Origin: Paucibacter sp. Y2R2-4
GTDB taxonomy: Bacteria > Pseudomonadota > Gammaproteobacteria > Burkholderiales > Burkholderiaceae_C
DNA length: 64,000 bases
Reading direction: 5' to 3'
Assembly (NCBI RefSeq): GCF_025717535.1
Contig: NZ_JAJIRO010000004.1
Location: 248,001 to 312,000, forward strand
Position 1 is the stretch's first letter, and each line of letters begins with the position of its first letter. Position numbers and translations under genes: made by a program. Below are positions 44,836 through 54,668 of the stretch, in pieces. The notes under the pieces were generated by a model. That model ran no database searches. It worked only from the letters and a program-made list of their open reading frames with translations, and was not told the DNA's origin.

Positions 44836-47016
44836 TCAAGCTTGAGCCTCCGCTTTGACCCGCAAACGCCACGCATGCAGCAGCGGCTCGGTGTAACCAC
44901 TTGGCTGAACCATGCCCTTGAACACCAGATCAAGCGCCGCTTGATAGGCCGCCGAAGTTTCGAAATGCCCGGCCATCGGCTTGTAAAGCGAATCGCCCGC
45001 GTTTTGCCCGTCCACCACAGCCGCCATGCGCTGGAAGGTCTCGTTGACTTGTGCGGCGCTGCAAACGCCGTGATGCAGCCAGTTCGCAATGTGCTGACTG
45101 GAAATGCGCAGCGTGGCCCTATCCTCCATCAAGCCGACATTGTGAATGTCCGGCACTTTGGAGCAGCCCACGCCCTGATCCACCCAGCGCACCACGTAGC
45201 CCAAGATGCCTTGCGCGTTGTTGTCCAGCTCTTGCTGAATCTCGGCGGCCGTCCATTCGGCCTTGGCGACCACCGGAACCTGCAGCAGCTTGTCCAAAAT
45301 GGCGTGACGCTCGGCATCGGCGTCGATCTTCTCCAATTCCTGCTGCACTGCGGCCACATTGACCTGGTGGTAATGCAAGGCATGCAGGATCGCAGCGGTG
45401 GGTGACGGCACCCAGGCGGTGTTGGCGCCGGCCTTGGGGTGGCCGATTTTTTGTTCCAGCATGGCCGCCATCAGGTCCGGCATGGCCCACATGCCTTTGC
45501 CGATCTGGGCGCGACCGCGCAGACCGCAGCTCAGGCCGGTCAGCACATTGCTGCGCTCGTAGGCGGCAATCCAGGCGCTGGTTTTCATATCGCCCTTGCG
45601 GAACATCGGGCCGGCCCACATGGCGGTGTGCATCTCGTCGCCGGTGCGGTCCAGGAAGCCAGTGTTGATGAAGGCCACGCGGGCGGCCGCGGCAGCGATG
45701 CAGGCCTTCAAATTGACGCTGGTGCGGCGCTCTTCGTCCATGATGCCCAGCTTGACGGTGTTCTCGGGCAAGCCCAGCATCGCTTCAACGCGGCCAAAGA
45801 TCTCCGAGGCAAAGGCCACCTCGGCCGGGCCGTGCATTTTCGGCTTGACGATGTAGACCGAGCCGGTGCGGCTATTGCCCTTGCGTTGCAGGTCATGAAT
45901 GGCAATCGTCGTGGTGATGACCGCGTCCATGATGCCTTCGGGGATCTCCCGGCCGTCGGCGTAAAGAATGGCCGGATTGGTCATCAAATGGCCGACATTG
46001 CGCACGAACATCAGCGAACGGCCATGCAAGATCACCTGGCCGCCGGCAGCACCGGTGTAGATACGGTCGGGATTCAGGCTGCGCGAGAAGGTCTTGCCGC
46101 CCTTGCTGACCTCTTCGGTCAGCGTGCCCTTCAGAATGCCCAGCCAATTGCCATAGGCCAGCACCTTGTCGTCGGCGTCCACCACGGCGACCGAGTCTTC
46201 CAGATCCAAAATGGTCGAAAGCGCGGCTTCCAGCACCAAGTCACTGACACCGGCGAGGTCGCTCTTGCCGATCGCCGTGCTGCGGTCGATTTGAAGGTCC
46301 AGATGCAGACCGTTGTGGCGCAGCAGCACCGAGCTGGGCGCGCTGGCCTCGCCTTGATAGCCGATGAACTGGGCCGGGTCGGCCAGGCCGGTCGAGTTGG
46401 AGCCCTGGGCCACCACCAATCGGCCGGCTTCCACGCGGTAGCCGGTCGCATCCTTGTGCGAGCCTTGTGCCAGCGGCGCCGCCTGGTCCAGCACCTGACG
46501 GGCATAGGCGATCACCTTGGCGCCGCGCACCGGGTTATAACGGCCAGCCTTCTCGGCACCGTCGGTCTCGGGAATGGCATCGGTGCCGTAGAGCGCGTCA
46601 TACAGCGAGCCCCAGCGTGCGTTGGCGGCATTCAAGGCATAGCGGGCATTCAGAATCGGCACCACCAACTGCGGGCCGGCTTGCACGGCCAGTTCGGCGT
46701 CCACATTGGAGGTGCTGATCTGCACCGCACCGGGCGGTGGCACCAGGTAGCCGATGTTCTCCAAATGGGCCCGGTAGGCCGGCATGTCGGTGATGGGCCC
46801 GGGGTGGGCGCGATGCCAGGCATCCATCTCGGTCTGCAGGCGGTCACGCTCGGCCAGCAAGGCGATGTTCTTCGGCGCCAAGTCTCGGACGATGGCATCA
46901 AAGCCGGCCCAGAAGGCGGCACTGGCGACGCCGGTGCCTGGCAGCACGCGGTCTTCAATGAAACGGTACAGCGGCGTGGCAACTTGCAGACTGTGGACGG
47001 TGGTGCGTGCGGTCAT
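44836..47016 (-). CDS. glcB: Malate synthase G
   Basis: A 726-residue enzyme that condenses glyoxylate with acetyl-CoA to malate in the glyoxylate and glycolate pathways. The length matches E. coli GlcB (723). Characteristic segments include [41 protein letters not shown] and [24 protein letters not shown] precedes the ATG. It is divergent from a LysR regulator with 165 bp between, which suggests that this regulator controls glcB. No glcDEF or aceA lies in the window. Confidence 0.96.
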   Translation of the reverse strand: MTARTTVHSLQVATPLYRFIEDRVLPGTGVASAAFWAGFDAIVRDLAPKNIALLAERDRLQTEMDAWHRAHPGPITDMPAYRAHLENIGYLVPPPGAVQISTSNVDAELAVQAGPQLVVPILNARYALNAANARWGSLYDALYGTDAIPETDGAEKAGRYNPVRGAKVIAYARQVLDQAAPLAQGSHKDATGYRVEAGRLVVAQGSNSTGLADPAQFIGYQGEASAPSSVLLRHNGLHLDLQIDRSTAIGKSDLAGVSDLVLEAALSTILDLEDSVAVVDADDKVLAYGNWLGILKGTLTEEVSKGGKTFSRSLNPDRIYTGAAGGQVILHGRSLMFVRNVGHLMTNPAILYADGREIPEGIMDAVITTTIAIHDLQRKGNSRTGSVYIVKPKMHGPAEVAFASEIFGRVEAMLGLPENTVKLGIMDEERRTSVNLKACIAAAAARVAFINTGFLDRTGDEMHTAMWAGPMFRKGDMKTSAWIAAYERSNVLTGLSCGLRGRAQIGKGMWAMPDLMAAMLEQKIGHPKAGANTAWVPSPTAAILHALHYHQVNVAAVQQELEKIDADAERHAILDKLLQVPVVAKAEWTAAEIQQELDNNAQGILGYVVRWVDQGVGCSKVPDIHNVGLMEDRATLRISSQHIANWLHHGVCSAAQVNETFQRMAAVVDGQNAGDSLYKPMAGHFETSAAYQAALDLVFKGMVQPSGYTEPLLHAWRLRVKAEAQA

Positions 47017-47089
47017 GGCCTAAGTCCTCGACAGAGATGAAATGGAAACGGGATGAGTCTGAATTTATGCCAATTTGAATGAGGGATTC

Positions 47090-47115
47090 ATGCGCAGCCA
47101 CGCATTGAATCAATG
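47090..47115. promoter_or_regulatory. Nested palindromes in the glcB-lysR intergenic region
   Basis: ATGCG-CAGCCA-CGCAT (47090-47105) and CATTGAATCAATG (47103-47115) overlap in the divergent region. LysR-type regulators bind such interrupted dyads, so these are good operator candidates for the adjacent LysR gene. Confidence 0.45.
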
Positions 47116-47181
47116 ACAAAAACGCACAAATAGATCGGAAAACCAATTTTTTAGAGCGGCCAGGTAGCAGAATCAGGCTCC

Positions 47182-48105
47182 ATGGATCGCCTCAAGCAAA
47201 TCGAGTCCTTTGTCAGCGTGGCCAGCAAAGGCAGCCTGACCGCTGCCGCCGCACTCGAAGGCGTAGCCCCCGCCGTGATGGGCCGCCGCATTGATGCGCT
47301 GGAAGCGCGCTTGGGTGTCAAGCTGCTGGTGCGCACCACCCGACGCATCACGCTGACCCACGAAGGCAGCGCTTTTCTGGAGGACTGCCAACGCCTGCTG
47401 GTGGACTTCAACAATGCCGAGGCCAGCGTCAGCGCCGGCGGCGTCAAGGCCAGCGGCCATCTGCGCATCACCGCGCCGGCCGGCTTTGGCCGTCGCCATG
47501 TGGCACCGCTGCTTCCGGAATTTCTGGCTCTGCACCCGGAAGTCAGCGTGTCGCTGAATCTGAGCGATCGGGTGGTGGACATTGCCGGCGAAGGCTTTGA
47601 CTGCGCGGTGCGTGTGGGCGACCTGCCCGACTCCAGCCTGGTCAGCATGCGCCTGGCCGACAACCGCCGCCTGTGCGTGGGCGCCCCCAGTTACTTGAAG
47701 CGTGCCGGCTTGCCCCAACACCCCAGCGATCTGGCGAGACACTCTTGCCTCACGCTGAGTTCTGACGCCAGCCAGACGCGTGGCTGGGCCTTCTTGATTG
47801 ATGAACAAGTGGTGTTCTCGCGCCCCAGCGGCCGGCTGGATTGCAGCGACGGCCAAGTGCTGCACGACTGGTGCCTGGCCGGCCTGGGTTTGGCTTGGCG
47901 CAGCACCTGGGAGGTCGAGGGTGACATCCAGGCCGGCCGCCTGCAAACGGTGCTGGACGCCTTTGCCGCGCCACCCAACGGCATTTACGCCTTGGTGCCG
48001 CAGCGCAAGCATTTGCCGCTGCGGGTGCGGCTGTGGATCGACTTTCTCAAACACCATTACGCCAAGCCCGACTACTGGCTGAACGCCGCCCGCTCGCTGG
48101 CCTGA
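47182..48105 (+). CDS. LysR-family transcriptional regulator
   Basis: A 307-residue regulator. The N-terminal winged helix (about 1-60) starts MDRLKQIESFVSVASKGSLTAAAA and contains VAPAVMGRRIDALEARLGVKLLVRTTR. The C-terminal effector-binding domain includes GHLRITAPAGFGRRHVAPLLPEFL and GEGFDCAVRVGDLPDSSLV, placing it in the CrgA-like LysR subgroup. It is divergent from glcB, so it may respond to glyoxylate or a C2 metabolite. That link is inferred from position only. Confidence 0.93.
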   Translation: MDRLKQIESFVSVASKGSLTAAAALEGVAPAVMGRRIDALEARLGVKLLVRTTRRITLTHEGSAFLEDCQRLLVDFNNAEASVSAGGVKASGHLRITAPAGFGRRHVAPLLPEFLALHPEVSVSLNLSDRVVDIAGEGFDCAVRVGDLPDSSLVSMRLADNRRLCVGAPSYLKRAGLPQHPSDLARHSCLTLSSDASQTRGWAFLIDEQVVFSRPSGRLDCSDGQVLHDWCLAGLGLAWRSTWEVEGDIQAGRLQTVLDAFAAPPNGIYALVPQRKHLPLRVRLWIDFLKHHYAKPDYWLNAARSLA

Positions 48106-48135
48106 TTTTTCTCGCTGTCTTGCCACTCCATTGCC

Positions 48136-48600
48136 ATGCACCTCGAAGCCCTGCTCGCTTTTGCCCATATCGCCGCCATCCTGACCCTGGTGGTCTTCAT
48201 CAGCAGTCAGGCCGCACTTTGCCGGGTGGAGTGGTTGAACGCTGCCGTGCTGAAACGCCTGCGCGTGCTGGACCGGATCTACCTGATCGCACTCGCGTTG
48301 GTGGCGGTCAGCGGGCTGGCGCGCACGATCTAGGGGCTCAAGAGTGCCCACTGGTATCTCGAACAGCCGCTCTGGTGGGCCAAGTTTTTGATGCTGGGCT
48401 TGATCTTCGTGATGTCGCTGAAGCCCAGCTTGGCCTTCAAACGCTGGAATCGGCAGCTCGAAACCGAGGGCAGCCTACCGCCCGAGGCCGAGATCAAAGC
48501 AGTGCGCACACTGATCATGCGCGCGGCTCATTTCTTGGTCTTGATCCCGGTGGCTGGGGTCATGTTGGCGCGCGGCTTGGGCACGCACCGAGGCTCAGTC
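48136..48600 (+). pseudogene. DUF2214 membrane protein gene interrupted by in-frame TAG
   Basis: The first 65 codons encode LLAFAHIAAILTLVVFISSQ and LDRIYLIALALVAVSGLARTI, then TAG at 48331-48333. The same frame continues for another 85 codons as GLKSAHWYLEQPLWWAKFLM, further hydrophobic helices, and VLIPVAGVMLARGLG. Together they equal the usual four-helix, about 150-residue DUF2214 protein. The codon at the TAG position is usually Trp in the family, so a TGG-to-TAG change is likely. No stop follows the normal C-terminus; the frame runs into the antisense 3' end of the GGDEF-EAL gene. Confidence 0.78.
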
Positions 48601-50871
48601 GCCGGAAGACTCGGCCCACTTCGCATCAGGTCGCCACTGCTGCACCCAGGCCGGCAATTGTTCGGCGGGCATGGGGCGGGCAATGCCAAAGCCCTGAGCC
48701 AAAGTGCAGCCCAAGGCAATCAGCAAGACGCCGTGCTCGGCCGTCTCGACGCCCTCGGCAATCACCGTGCAACCAAAAGCCTGGGCCATGCCAATGACGC
48801 TTTTTAGGATGGCGATATCGACCGGGTTGTCCAACATATCGCGCACAAAGCTCTGGTCGATTTTCAGCTGCACCACCGGCAGGCGCTTCAAATAGGTCAG
48901 CGAGGAATAGCCGGTGCCAAAGTCATCCAGCGCGAATCCCACCCCCAGCGCCTTGCACTCGTTCATCAGCTGCACCACATGCACCATGTCGTTGAGAGCC
49001 GAGGTCTCCAAGACCTCCAACTCCAGGCCGGCCGGGTCAGCCGCCGGGTGCTTGGCCAGCAACTGGCGCAAACGGGCGACAAAATCAGCTTGCAGCAACT
49101 GCCGTGCCCCGATATTCACACTGACCGGCAAGACCAGCCCCTGTTGGAGCCACGCCTCCTGATGGCGCAAAGCCGTATCGATCACCCATTCCCCAAGCTC
49201 GATGGCCAAGGGGTGGTCTTCAATCACCGGCAAGAACGTCGCCGGCGCAAGCAGGCCGCGCTCTGGATGCTGCCAACGGATCAAGGCCTCGGCACCGAGC
49301 ACGCGCCCCGCCACCATGTCCACCTTGGGCTGGAAATAAAGCAGGAATTCTTCCTTATGGAGGGCCTGGCGAATGCGCTGCAGGCTTTCATGGTGGCCGC
49401 GCGCATGGCGATCCTGCTCGGCATCAAAGACGTGATAGCGGTTCTTGCCCGCCAACTTGGCTTGGTACATGGCTTGATCGGCCTGACGCAGCAATTGATC
49501 GGCATCGATCTCAACGCCTTGCGGATAAAAAGTCACGCCTAAGCTGCCGGACACCTGCAAGTTACACCCCGCCACGCGCAGCGGTTGCGCGGCAGCGGCC
49601 AATAAGCGGTTCAGCATGGGTTGGCTGGATGACTCATCGGCCAAGTCGACCAGCACCGCCACAAACTCGTCCCCCCCCAAGCGACCCAAGGTGTCGCCCT
49701 CACGCAGTGACTTCTTCATGTGGTCGGCCACAGCAATCAACATCTGGTCACCGATTTCATGCCCATGGTGATCATTGATGGCTTTGAAACCATCCAAGTC
49801 CAGGTACACCACCGCCAGCTTGAGCCCACTGCGCTGCGCTTGCGACATGGCTTGCTGCAGACGATCCGCCATCAAAAGGCGATTGGGCAAATGCGTCAAG
49901 GCATCAAAATGAGCCAGGTGCCGCAACTTGGCCTCTTGAGCGCGCTGCACTGTCACATCCGAAAACAGCGACACATAGTTGACCGTGTGCCCAACTGTAT
50001 TCGGCACGGCAATGATGGTCTGCATGGACTCAAACAGCTCACCGCTCTTGCGTCGATTCCAAACATCCAACTGCGCGTGACCGAAGTCTCGCAACTCAGC
50101 AAACATAGCGCGGTAGATTGACGCACTCTGGCGCCCGCTGCTGAGCAAGCGCGGATTGCGCCCGATCACCTCGCGCGCCTCATAGCCTGTGATGCGACTG
50201 AAGGCTTCGTTGACCGTCAAAATGGTGCCGTCCGGCGAGGTGATCATGATGCCCTCGCGGGCATGGGTGAACACCTTGGCAGCCAAGGCATTGGCCTGCT
50301 CGGAACGCTTGCGATCTTCAATGTCCATCACGGCCAGCAACATCAGGGCCTCGCCGCCTTCGCCGAGCGCGGCATTGGCCTGCATCTGTACCCAGCGCAA
50401 GCCGCCGCCCGGCTCTCGCAGGCGCAGCTCAAAGGACTGCGGCTCGCCGCTGCGCTGCAAGAGCAGCCGATGGCGGTAAAAAATGTCTTGGTCGTCGGGA
50501 CAGATATGCGCGGACAAGCGATGCCGCAGCAGATGAGCACGAGGCATGCCCAAAAGGGAAGCCAGGGCCAGATTGATCTGCTCGATCATGCCGGCCTCGC
50601 CCAGACTGCAATAACCCACCGGCGCCAAGTCATACAAATCGAAATAGCGCGAGCGCGAAGCCTCCAGTGCCAGTTGCGAGCTGCGCAGCTCTTCGTTTTG
50701 CATCTCCAATTCGATTTGATGCACTTGCAGCTCGTGCAAAACCGATTCGGCAACCAAGACCGGGTTCTCGCCCGTGGCTTGCCCGAGGCCACCAAGCAAC
50801 AAAGCCTCGGCACGCTCACGCAGACGAGCTGCCGAAGCAAGGTCTTTTGCAAAGCCGCCAGATGAACTCAT
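48595..50871 (-). CDS. PAS-GGDEF-EAL c-di-GMP turnover protein
   Basis: A 758-residue cytoplasmic protein: a coiled N-terminus, two PAS domains (about 70-190 and 200-325), a GGDEF domain (about 330-495) and an EAL domain (about 505-750). The diguanylate cyclase site is intact (LGGDEF near 395) and an inhibitory RxxD site (REGD) sits five residues before it. The EAL domain keeps the main metal and catalytic residues (EALIRW, NIGARQL, LETSAL, LDDFGTGYSS, LKIDQSF, AEGVETAE). It should therefore be able to make and break c-di-GMP. It starts 17 bp after the CheB/CheR gene, so the two are co-transcribed. Confidence 0.94.
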   Translation of the reverse strand: MSSSGGFAKDLASAARLRERAEALLLGGLGQATGENPVLVAESVLHELQVHQIELEMQNEELRSSQLALEASRSRYFDLYDLAPVGYCSLGEAGMIEQINLALASLLGMPRAHLLRHRLSAHICPDDQDIFYRHRLLLQRSGEPQSFELRLREPGGGLRWVQMQANAALGEGGEALMLLAVMDIEDRKRSEQANALAAKVFTHAREGIMITSPDGTILTVNEAFSRITGYEAREVIGRNPRLLSSGRQSASIYRAMFAELRDFGHAQLDVWNRRKSGELFESMQTIIAVPNTVGHTVNYVSLFSDVTVQRAQEAKLRHLAHFDALTHLPNRLLMADRLQQAMSQAQRSGLKLAVVYLDLDGFKAINDHHGHEIGDQMLIAVADHMKKSLREGDTLGRLGGDEFVAVLVDLADESSSQPMLNRLLAAAAQPLRVAGCNLQVSGSLGVTFYPQGVEIDADQLLRQADQAMYQAKLAGKNRYHVFDAEQDRHARGHHESLQRIRQALHKEEFLLYFQPKVDMVAGRVLGAEALIRWQHPERGLLAPATFLPVIEDHPLAIELGEWVIDTALRHQEAWLQQGLVLPVSVNIGARQLLQADFVARLRQLLAKHPAADPAGLELEVLETSALNDMVHVVQLMNECKALGVGFALDDFGTGYSSLTYLKRLPVVQLKIDQSFVRDMLDNPVDIAILKSVIGMAQAFGCTVIAEGVETAEHGVLLIALGCTLAQGFGIARPMPAEQLPAWVQQWRPDAKWAESSGD

Positions 50872-50888
50872 GGGCTAACCGTTCAAAC

Positions 50889-53800
50889 CTACAAGGAAGG
50901 AAGCGGCTTGACAGACGTCAAGCAACGCTCGGTGCTGGCCACAGCATAGTTGCGCCCTTCGCTATCGCGCAAGAGCAAGGTGGTCAACGTCACGTCCAAG
51001 GTCACCCCCGCCTTGTTGAGGCGCTGGGTTCGCAGCGGCAATGTTTGGTCACTGCGCAGCAACTCCTCCAGGCCCTGCGCGCGCAGCGAGACCGGCACCC
51101 GGTCACACAGATTCATGGCCAGGGCTTCGGCTTCGCTCCAGCCGTAAAGCTGTGTGGCAGCCGGGTTCCAGGCCAGGATGCGGCCGCTCAAGTCCTGCAC
51201 GACCACCGCGTCAGCGGCGTCACGCACCACCACAGCCAAGCGCGTCAGCGAGTGAGCATCATGCAGTTGCTGCCGCGCCCGCACCATATCGCTGATATCC
51301 ACAAAAGAGATCACCGCCCCTTCGATCACATTGTCTAGGGTTCGGTAGGGCTGTATGCGCATGGTGCACCAGCGCCCCTCGGTGGTTTCGACCTCGATGG
51401 ACTTGGGCATCAAGCTGTCCAGCACCGCTTGCACATCGGGCACCAGTCGGTCATAGCCGACCAGCTTGGAGACCAAATGCCCGACCGGGCGCCCGGTGTC
51501 ACTCTGAATCAAATGAATGAACTGGGTGGCCGCCGGCGTGAAGCGAAGAATGCGCAGCTGGTGGTCCACAAACACAGTGCCAATGCCGGTGCCGGCCAGC
51601 AGATTGTTCATGTCATTGTTGGCGCGAGACAGGTCCACCACCTTGGTGTTCAGCTCGGTATTGACGGTGGCCAACTCCTCGTTGACCGACTGCAACTCTT
51701 CTTTGGAGGTTTCCAGCTCTTCATTGGCAGACTGCAGCTCTTCGTTGACCGACTGCATCTCCTCGTTGGCCGACTTCAGCTCTTCATTGGCGCTTTCCAA
51801 TTCTTCTTGGGTGCTTTGCAGGTATTCATCCTTGGCGCGCAACTCGCGCTCCAACTCCTCCACCCGATTTCTCAGGCTCGTTAACAAACGGGCTGAATCG
51901 TCCAGGGGCGAGGCCGCAAGGCTGCCCGGCACCGAGCCTTCGCCAGCCTCTGAAGGCGCAAGGGTCACCAGCGGCTCGGCCTCGACGGGGGCGCCGGGAG
52001 CCTCCTCCAAAATCACCAAAAACAAACTGGCCTGCGGCGACTGGGAAGCCGCCTGAATAACCGGCCGCACGGTCAAATTGACAGAGACGACATGGCTGTT
52101 GCTGCGCACCCGCAGGCCCGTCAGCTTGACCGTATCTTTCAGCGTGACGGCCTTGTGCAAGGCCATGCTGAGCTCATGGCGCAAGCCTTCCCGCGCCATC
52201 TTCAAAATATTGTTGACCCCCACCTCACCCGGCGCCAACTCGAGAAACAAGCCGGTACGCCCGTGCAGATAAAGAATGTCCCCCTGCTCATTGACCAAGG
52301 CGCCAGCCGGCACCACCTGGAGCAAGAGGGCTTGTTCGGTAAGTTCTCGCAAGGATGGCTTCATGGCATTCGCTGGCTGAGCGCCGCCACGCATGGGCAC
52401 AGCGGCAGAACTGGCCCCAAGTGCGGCCAGGCGCAAGGCCGACAGCTGGGGCAATGAAACAGGCAATCGTCCGCTGCCCGGCCGCAGTTGACCCAAGACA
52501 TCGGCTTGGCGACGAAACAGCTTGGCCTTGCGGTCCACCGGGTAGAACAAGGCATCGAATTCACCCACGCCTTCGCTGGAACCCAGAAACAAACAGCCGC
52601 CCGGTCTAAGCGCATAGTGGAACAGCGGAATCAAACGCTTTTGCAGCTCGCTGCCCAGATAAATCAGCAGATTGCGGCAGCTGATCATGTCGAGCTTGGA
52701 GAACGGCGGGTCCTTGATCAAATCATGTTCGGAGAAGACCAAGTGATCACGCAAGCTCTTGCGCACCCGGTAGCCGGAACCCTCGGTCTCGGCCACAAAG
52801 AACTGCGCCAAGCGCTCGGGCGAAACATGGGCGGCAATGCTGCTGGGGTAGCGTCCCTCGCGCGCACTGGCAATGGCCCGGCTGTCGATGTCCGAGGCGA
52901 AGACCTGCAAGCGGTAGTCCCCCGGCAGGCTTTTCAAATGCTCCAGCAAAAGCATGGCAATCGAATAAGCCTCTTCCCCGGTTGAGCAACCCGCCACCCA
53001 AACCCGAATCACCGAGCCAGGCTCTTTGCCCTCAAACAGGCTGGGTAGCCCCAATTGCGCCAGGGCTTGAAAGGCCTCGGGGTCACGGAAGAAGTTCGTC
53101 ACGCCAATCAAAAGGTCGCGGAACAAGGCCTCCACCTCTGCCGGCGACTGCTGCAGGTAGCGCGCATAAGCCTCGACCGATTCGATCTGATGCACCGCCA
53201 TGCGCCGATCAATACGCCGGCAAATGGTGGTGGGCTTGTAGTTGGAAAAATCGTGTCCGGTCTGCGCTCTCAACAAGACAAAGATTTTGCGAAGCTCAGA
53301 CTCTTGCTTACCGCTGCTTTCGCTGGGCCGCAGTCGGGCACCGCCATGGCGGGCATAGGCCAGCAACTTGGCCCCCATGTCGGAAGCGGGCATTTCAAAG
53401 TCCACCACACCGGTGGCCAAGGCGGCACGTGGCATGCCGTCAAACTCGGCCGAGGCGGGCGACTGCACCAGCACCAATCCACCATGCGCCTTGATGTCCC
53501 GCAGGCCATGACTGCCATCACTGCCCGTCCCAGACAAGACGATGGCCACCGCCCGCTCGCCCAGATCCAGCGCCAGCGAGCGGAAAAAGAAATCAATCGG
53601 CAGACGGTGGCCACGTTTGGCCGCCGGCTCCAGCAATTGCAAGCGACCATTCAAACAGGCCATATCGCGATCAGGCGGGATCACATACACATGGTCAGCT
53701 TGCAGCAGCATGCCGTCTTCCACCTCCCGAACCGGCAGACGGGTATGGCGCTGAATCAACTCAGTCAAAAGGCTGTTGAAGTCAGGCGCCAGATGCTGCA

Positions 53801-53990
53801 AGAGCACCACCGCCATGCCCAGATCGGCTTGCGCCGAGAGGCCGGCAAAGAAGGCCTCAAAAGCTGCCAGCCCACCGGCCGATGCGCCCACCGCCACCAC
53901 GGGTACGGGCAAGCCAGCAGCGCCCCCCACAGACGAGGGCTCGGTGCTCGTTGAAATCGCGGAGAGGCTAGGCCTGACGCCTTCGTTCAT
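50889..53990 (-). CDS. CheB-CheR-PAS fusion protein
   Basis: A 1033-residue fusion. The CheB methylesterase domain comes first (Ser37 in VGASAGGL, His66 in LLQHLAPDF, Asp158 in SGTGSDGSHG), without a receiver. A CheR methyltransferase domain follows (about 230-490), with GCSTGEEAYSIAMLLLEHL. A long Glu-rich coiled coil (about 715-785) repeats near-identical heptads ending in ...SVNEELxSANEELE. Two PAS domains close the protein. It lacks a kinase domain. It likely modulates methylation or links chemosensory signals to the GGDEF-EAL protein downstream. Confidence 0.92.
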   Translation of the reverse strand: MNEGVRPSLSAISTSTEPSSVGGAAGLPVPVVAVGASAGGLAAFEAFFAGLSAQADLGMAVVLLQHLAPDFNSLLTELIQRHTRLPVREVEDGMLLQADHVYVIPPDRDMACLNGRLQLLEPAAKRGHRLPIDFFFRSLALDLGERAVAIVLSGTGSDGSHGLRDIKAHGGLVLVQSPASAEFDGMPRAALATGVVDFEMPASDMGAKLLAYARHGGARLRPSESSGKQESELRKIFVLLRAQTGHDFSNYKPTTICRRIDRRMAVHQIESVEAYARYLQQSPAEVEALFRDLLIGVTNFFRDPEAFQALAQLGLPSLFEGKEPGSVIRVWVAGCSTGEEAYSIAMLLLEHLKSLPGDYRLQVFASDIDSRAIASAREGRYPSSIAAHVSPERLAQFFVAETEGSGYRVRKSLRDHLVFSEHDLIKDPPFSKLDMISCRNLLIYLGSELQKRLIPLFHYALRPGGCLFLGSSEGVGEFDALFYPVDRKAKLFRRQADVLGQLRPGSGRLPVSLPQLSALRLAALGASSAAVPMRGGAQPANAMKPSLRELTEQALLLQVVPAGALVNEQGDILYLHGRTGLFLELAPGEVGVNNILKMAREGLRHELSMALHKAVTLKDTVKLTGLRVRSNSHVVSVNLTVRPVIQAASQSPQASLFLVILEEAPGAPVEAEPLVTLAPSEAGEGSVPGSLAASPLDDSARLLTSLRNRVEELERELRAKDEYLQSTQEELESANEELKSANEEMQSVNEELQSANEELETSKEELQSVNEELATVNTELNTKVVDLSRANNDMNNLLAGTGIGTVFVDHQLRILRFTPAATQFIHLIQSDTGRPVGHLVSKLVGYDRLVPDVQAVLDSLMPKSIEVETTEGRWCTMRIQPYRTLDNVIEGAVISFVDISDMVRARQQLHDAHSLTRLAVVVRDAADAVVVQDLSGRILAWNPAATQLYGWSEAEALAMNLCDRVPVSLRAQGLEELLRSDQTLPLRTQRLNKAGVTLDVTLTTLLLRDSEGRNYAVASTERCLTSVKPLPSL

Positions 53991-54098
53991 GAAGTCCTTT
54001 GATGGCGAGCATCCCGTTCGGGATGCGGGCCGCCGATTCTCACCTCAAACCATCAAGGTCCAGGCAGGCCGAAGAAAAGCGCCGCTGTAGAAATAGCG

Positions 54099-54120
54099 AA
54101 ACCCTCGCGTGGAGGGTTTC
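54099..54120 (-). terminator. Hairpin downstream of psiF-like gene
   Basis: GAAACCCTC and GAGGGTTTC pair around a four-base loop, about 50 bp after the psiF-like stop on the minus strand. A T-rich tail is weak on that side. Confidence 0.5.
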
Positions 54121-54172
54121 TCATTTCATTCGAGGCCAAAGCCTAGCTTGCAAAGCCCGCCACGGGGCTTGC

Positions 54173-54565
54173 TTACTTGGCCGCAGCCGCGTCAGCCACG
54201 CACTTTTTCTCGAAGGCGGTCTTGGCGGCGCCGTGCAGCTTTTTCTCGGCTGACTTGGCGGCGCAGCTGGTCGCCGCATCATTGGCCGGGGCCGAAGCAG
54301 CGCCAGGGCCGCCATCGGCAGCGCACTTCTTGACGAAGCTGGTCTTGGCCGCGCCATGCAGCTTCTTCTCGACGGCCTGCGCTTCGCAAGCCGGGTTAGC
54401 GGCAGCGGGGTGATCGGCATTGCACTTCTTCAAAAAGCTGGTCTTGGCGGCGCCGGCCAGCTTTTTCTCGGCCGCCTGCGCGTCACAAGTCGCTTCGGCC
54501 GCATGAGCAGCCACACCGCCAAATGCCAGGGCCAACACCGTCACCAAACCAAACAGCTTCTTCAT
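54173..54565 (-). CDS. Three-repeat PsiF-family periplasmic protein
   Basis: A 130-residue exported protein with a signal peptide (LFGLVTVLALAFGGVAAHA). Three near-identical units follow, each with a Cys pair 21 residues apart (Cys27-48, 60-81, 101-122) and the core EKKLxGAAKTSFxKKC. This is the PsiF repeat first noted in the phosphate-starvation-inducible protein PsiF, which usually has two units. The linker between units two and three is Gly/Ala/Pro-rich. A clear Pho box was not found upstream. The role is unknown; periplasmic binding is possible. Confidence 0.88.
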   Translation of the reverse strand: MKKLFGLVTVLALAFGGVAAHAAEATCDAQAAEKKLAGAAKTSFLKKCNADHPAAANPACEAQAVEKKLHGAAKTSFVKKCAADGGPGAASAPANDAATSCAAKSAEKKLHGAAKTAFEKKCVADAAAAK

Positions 54566-54668
54566 GGATCAATCCTCTTGAGTGAGTACAAAACGAACGC
54601 CCTGCGGCGAGTGCAAATTGAACGTTAGCGACATTCAAGCATGACAACGCGACAGACTCAAGACGGGT

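Noticed and set aside
51640-51850. Evenly spaced repeated DNA units that resemble a CRISPR array
   Set aside because: They are the coding repeats of the Glu-rich coiled coil in the CheB/CheR fusion; they have no distinct spacers and vary by synonymous changes.
54566-54668. Possible Pho box upstream of the psiF-like gene (TTGTCAT and neighbouring TGTC)
   Set aside because: The second half-site does not occur at the required 11-base spacing.
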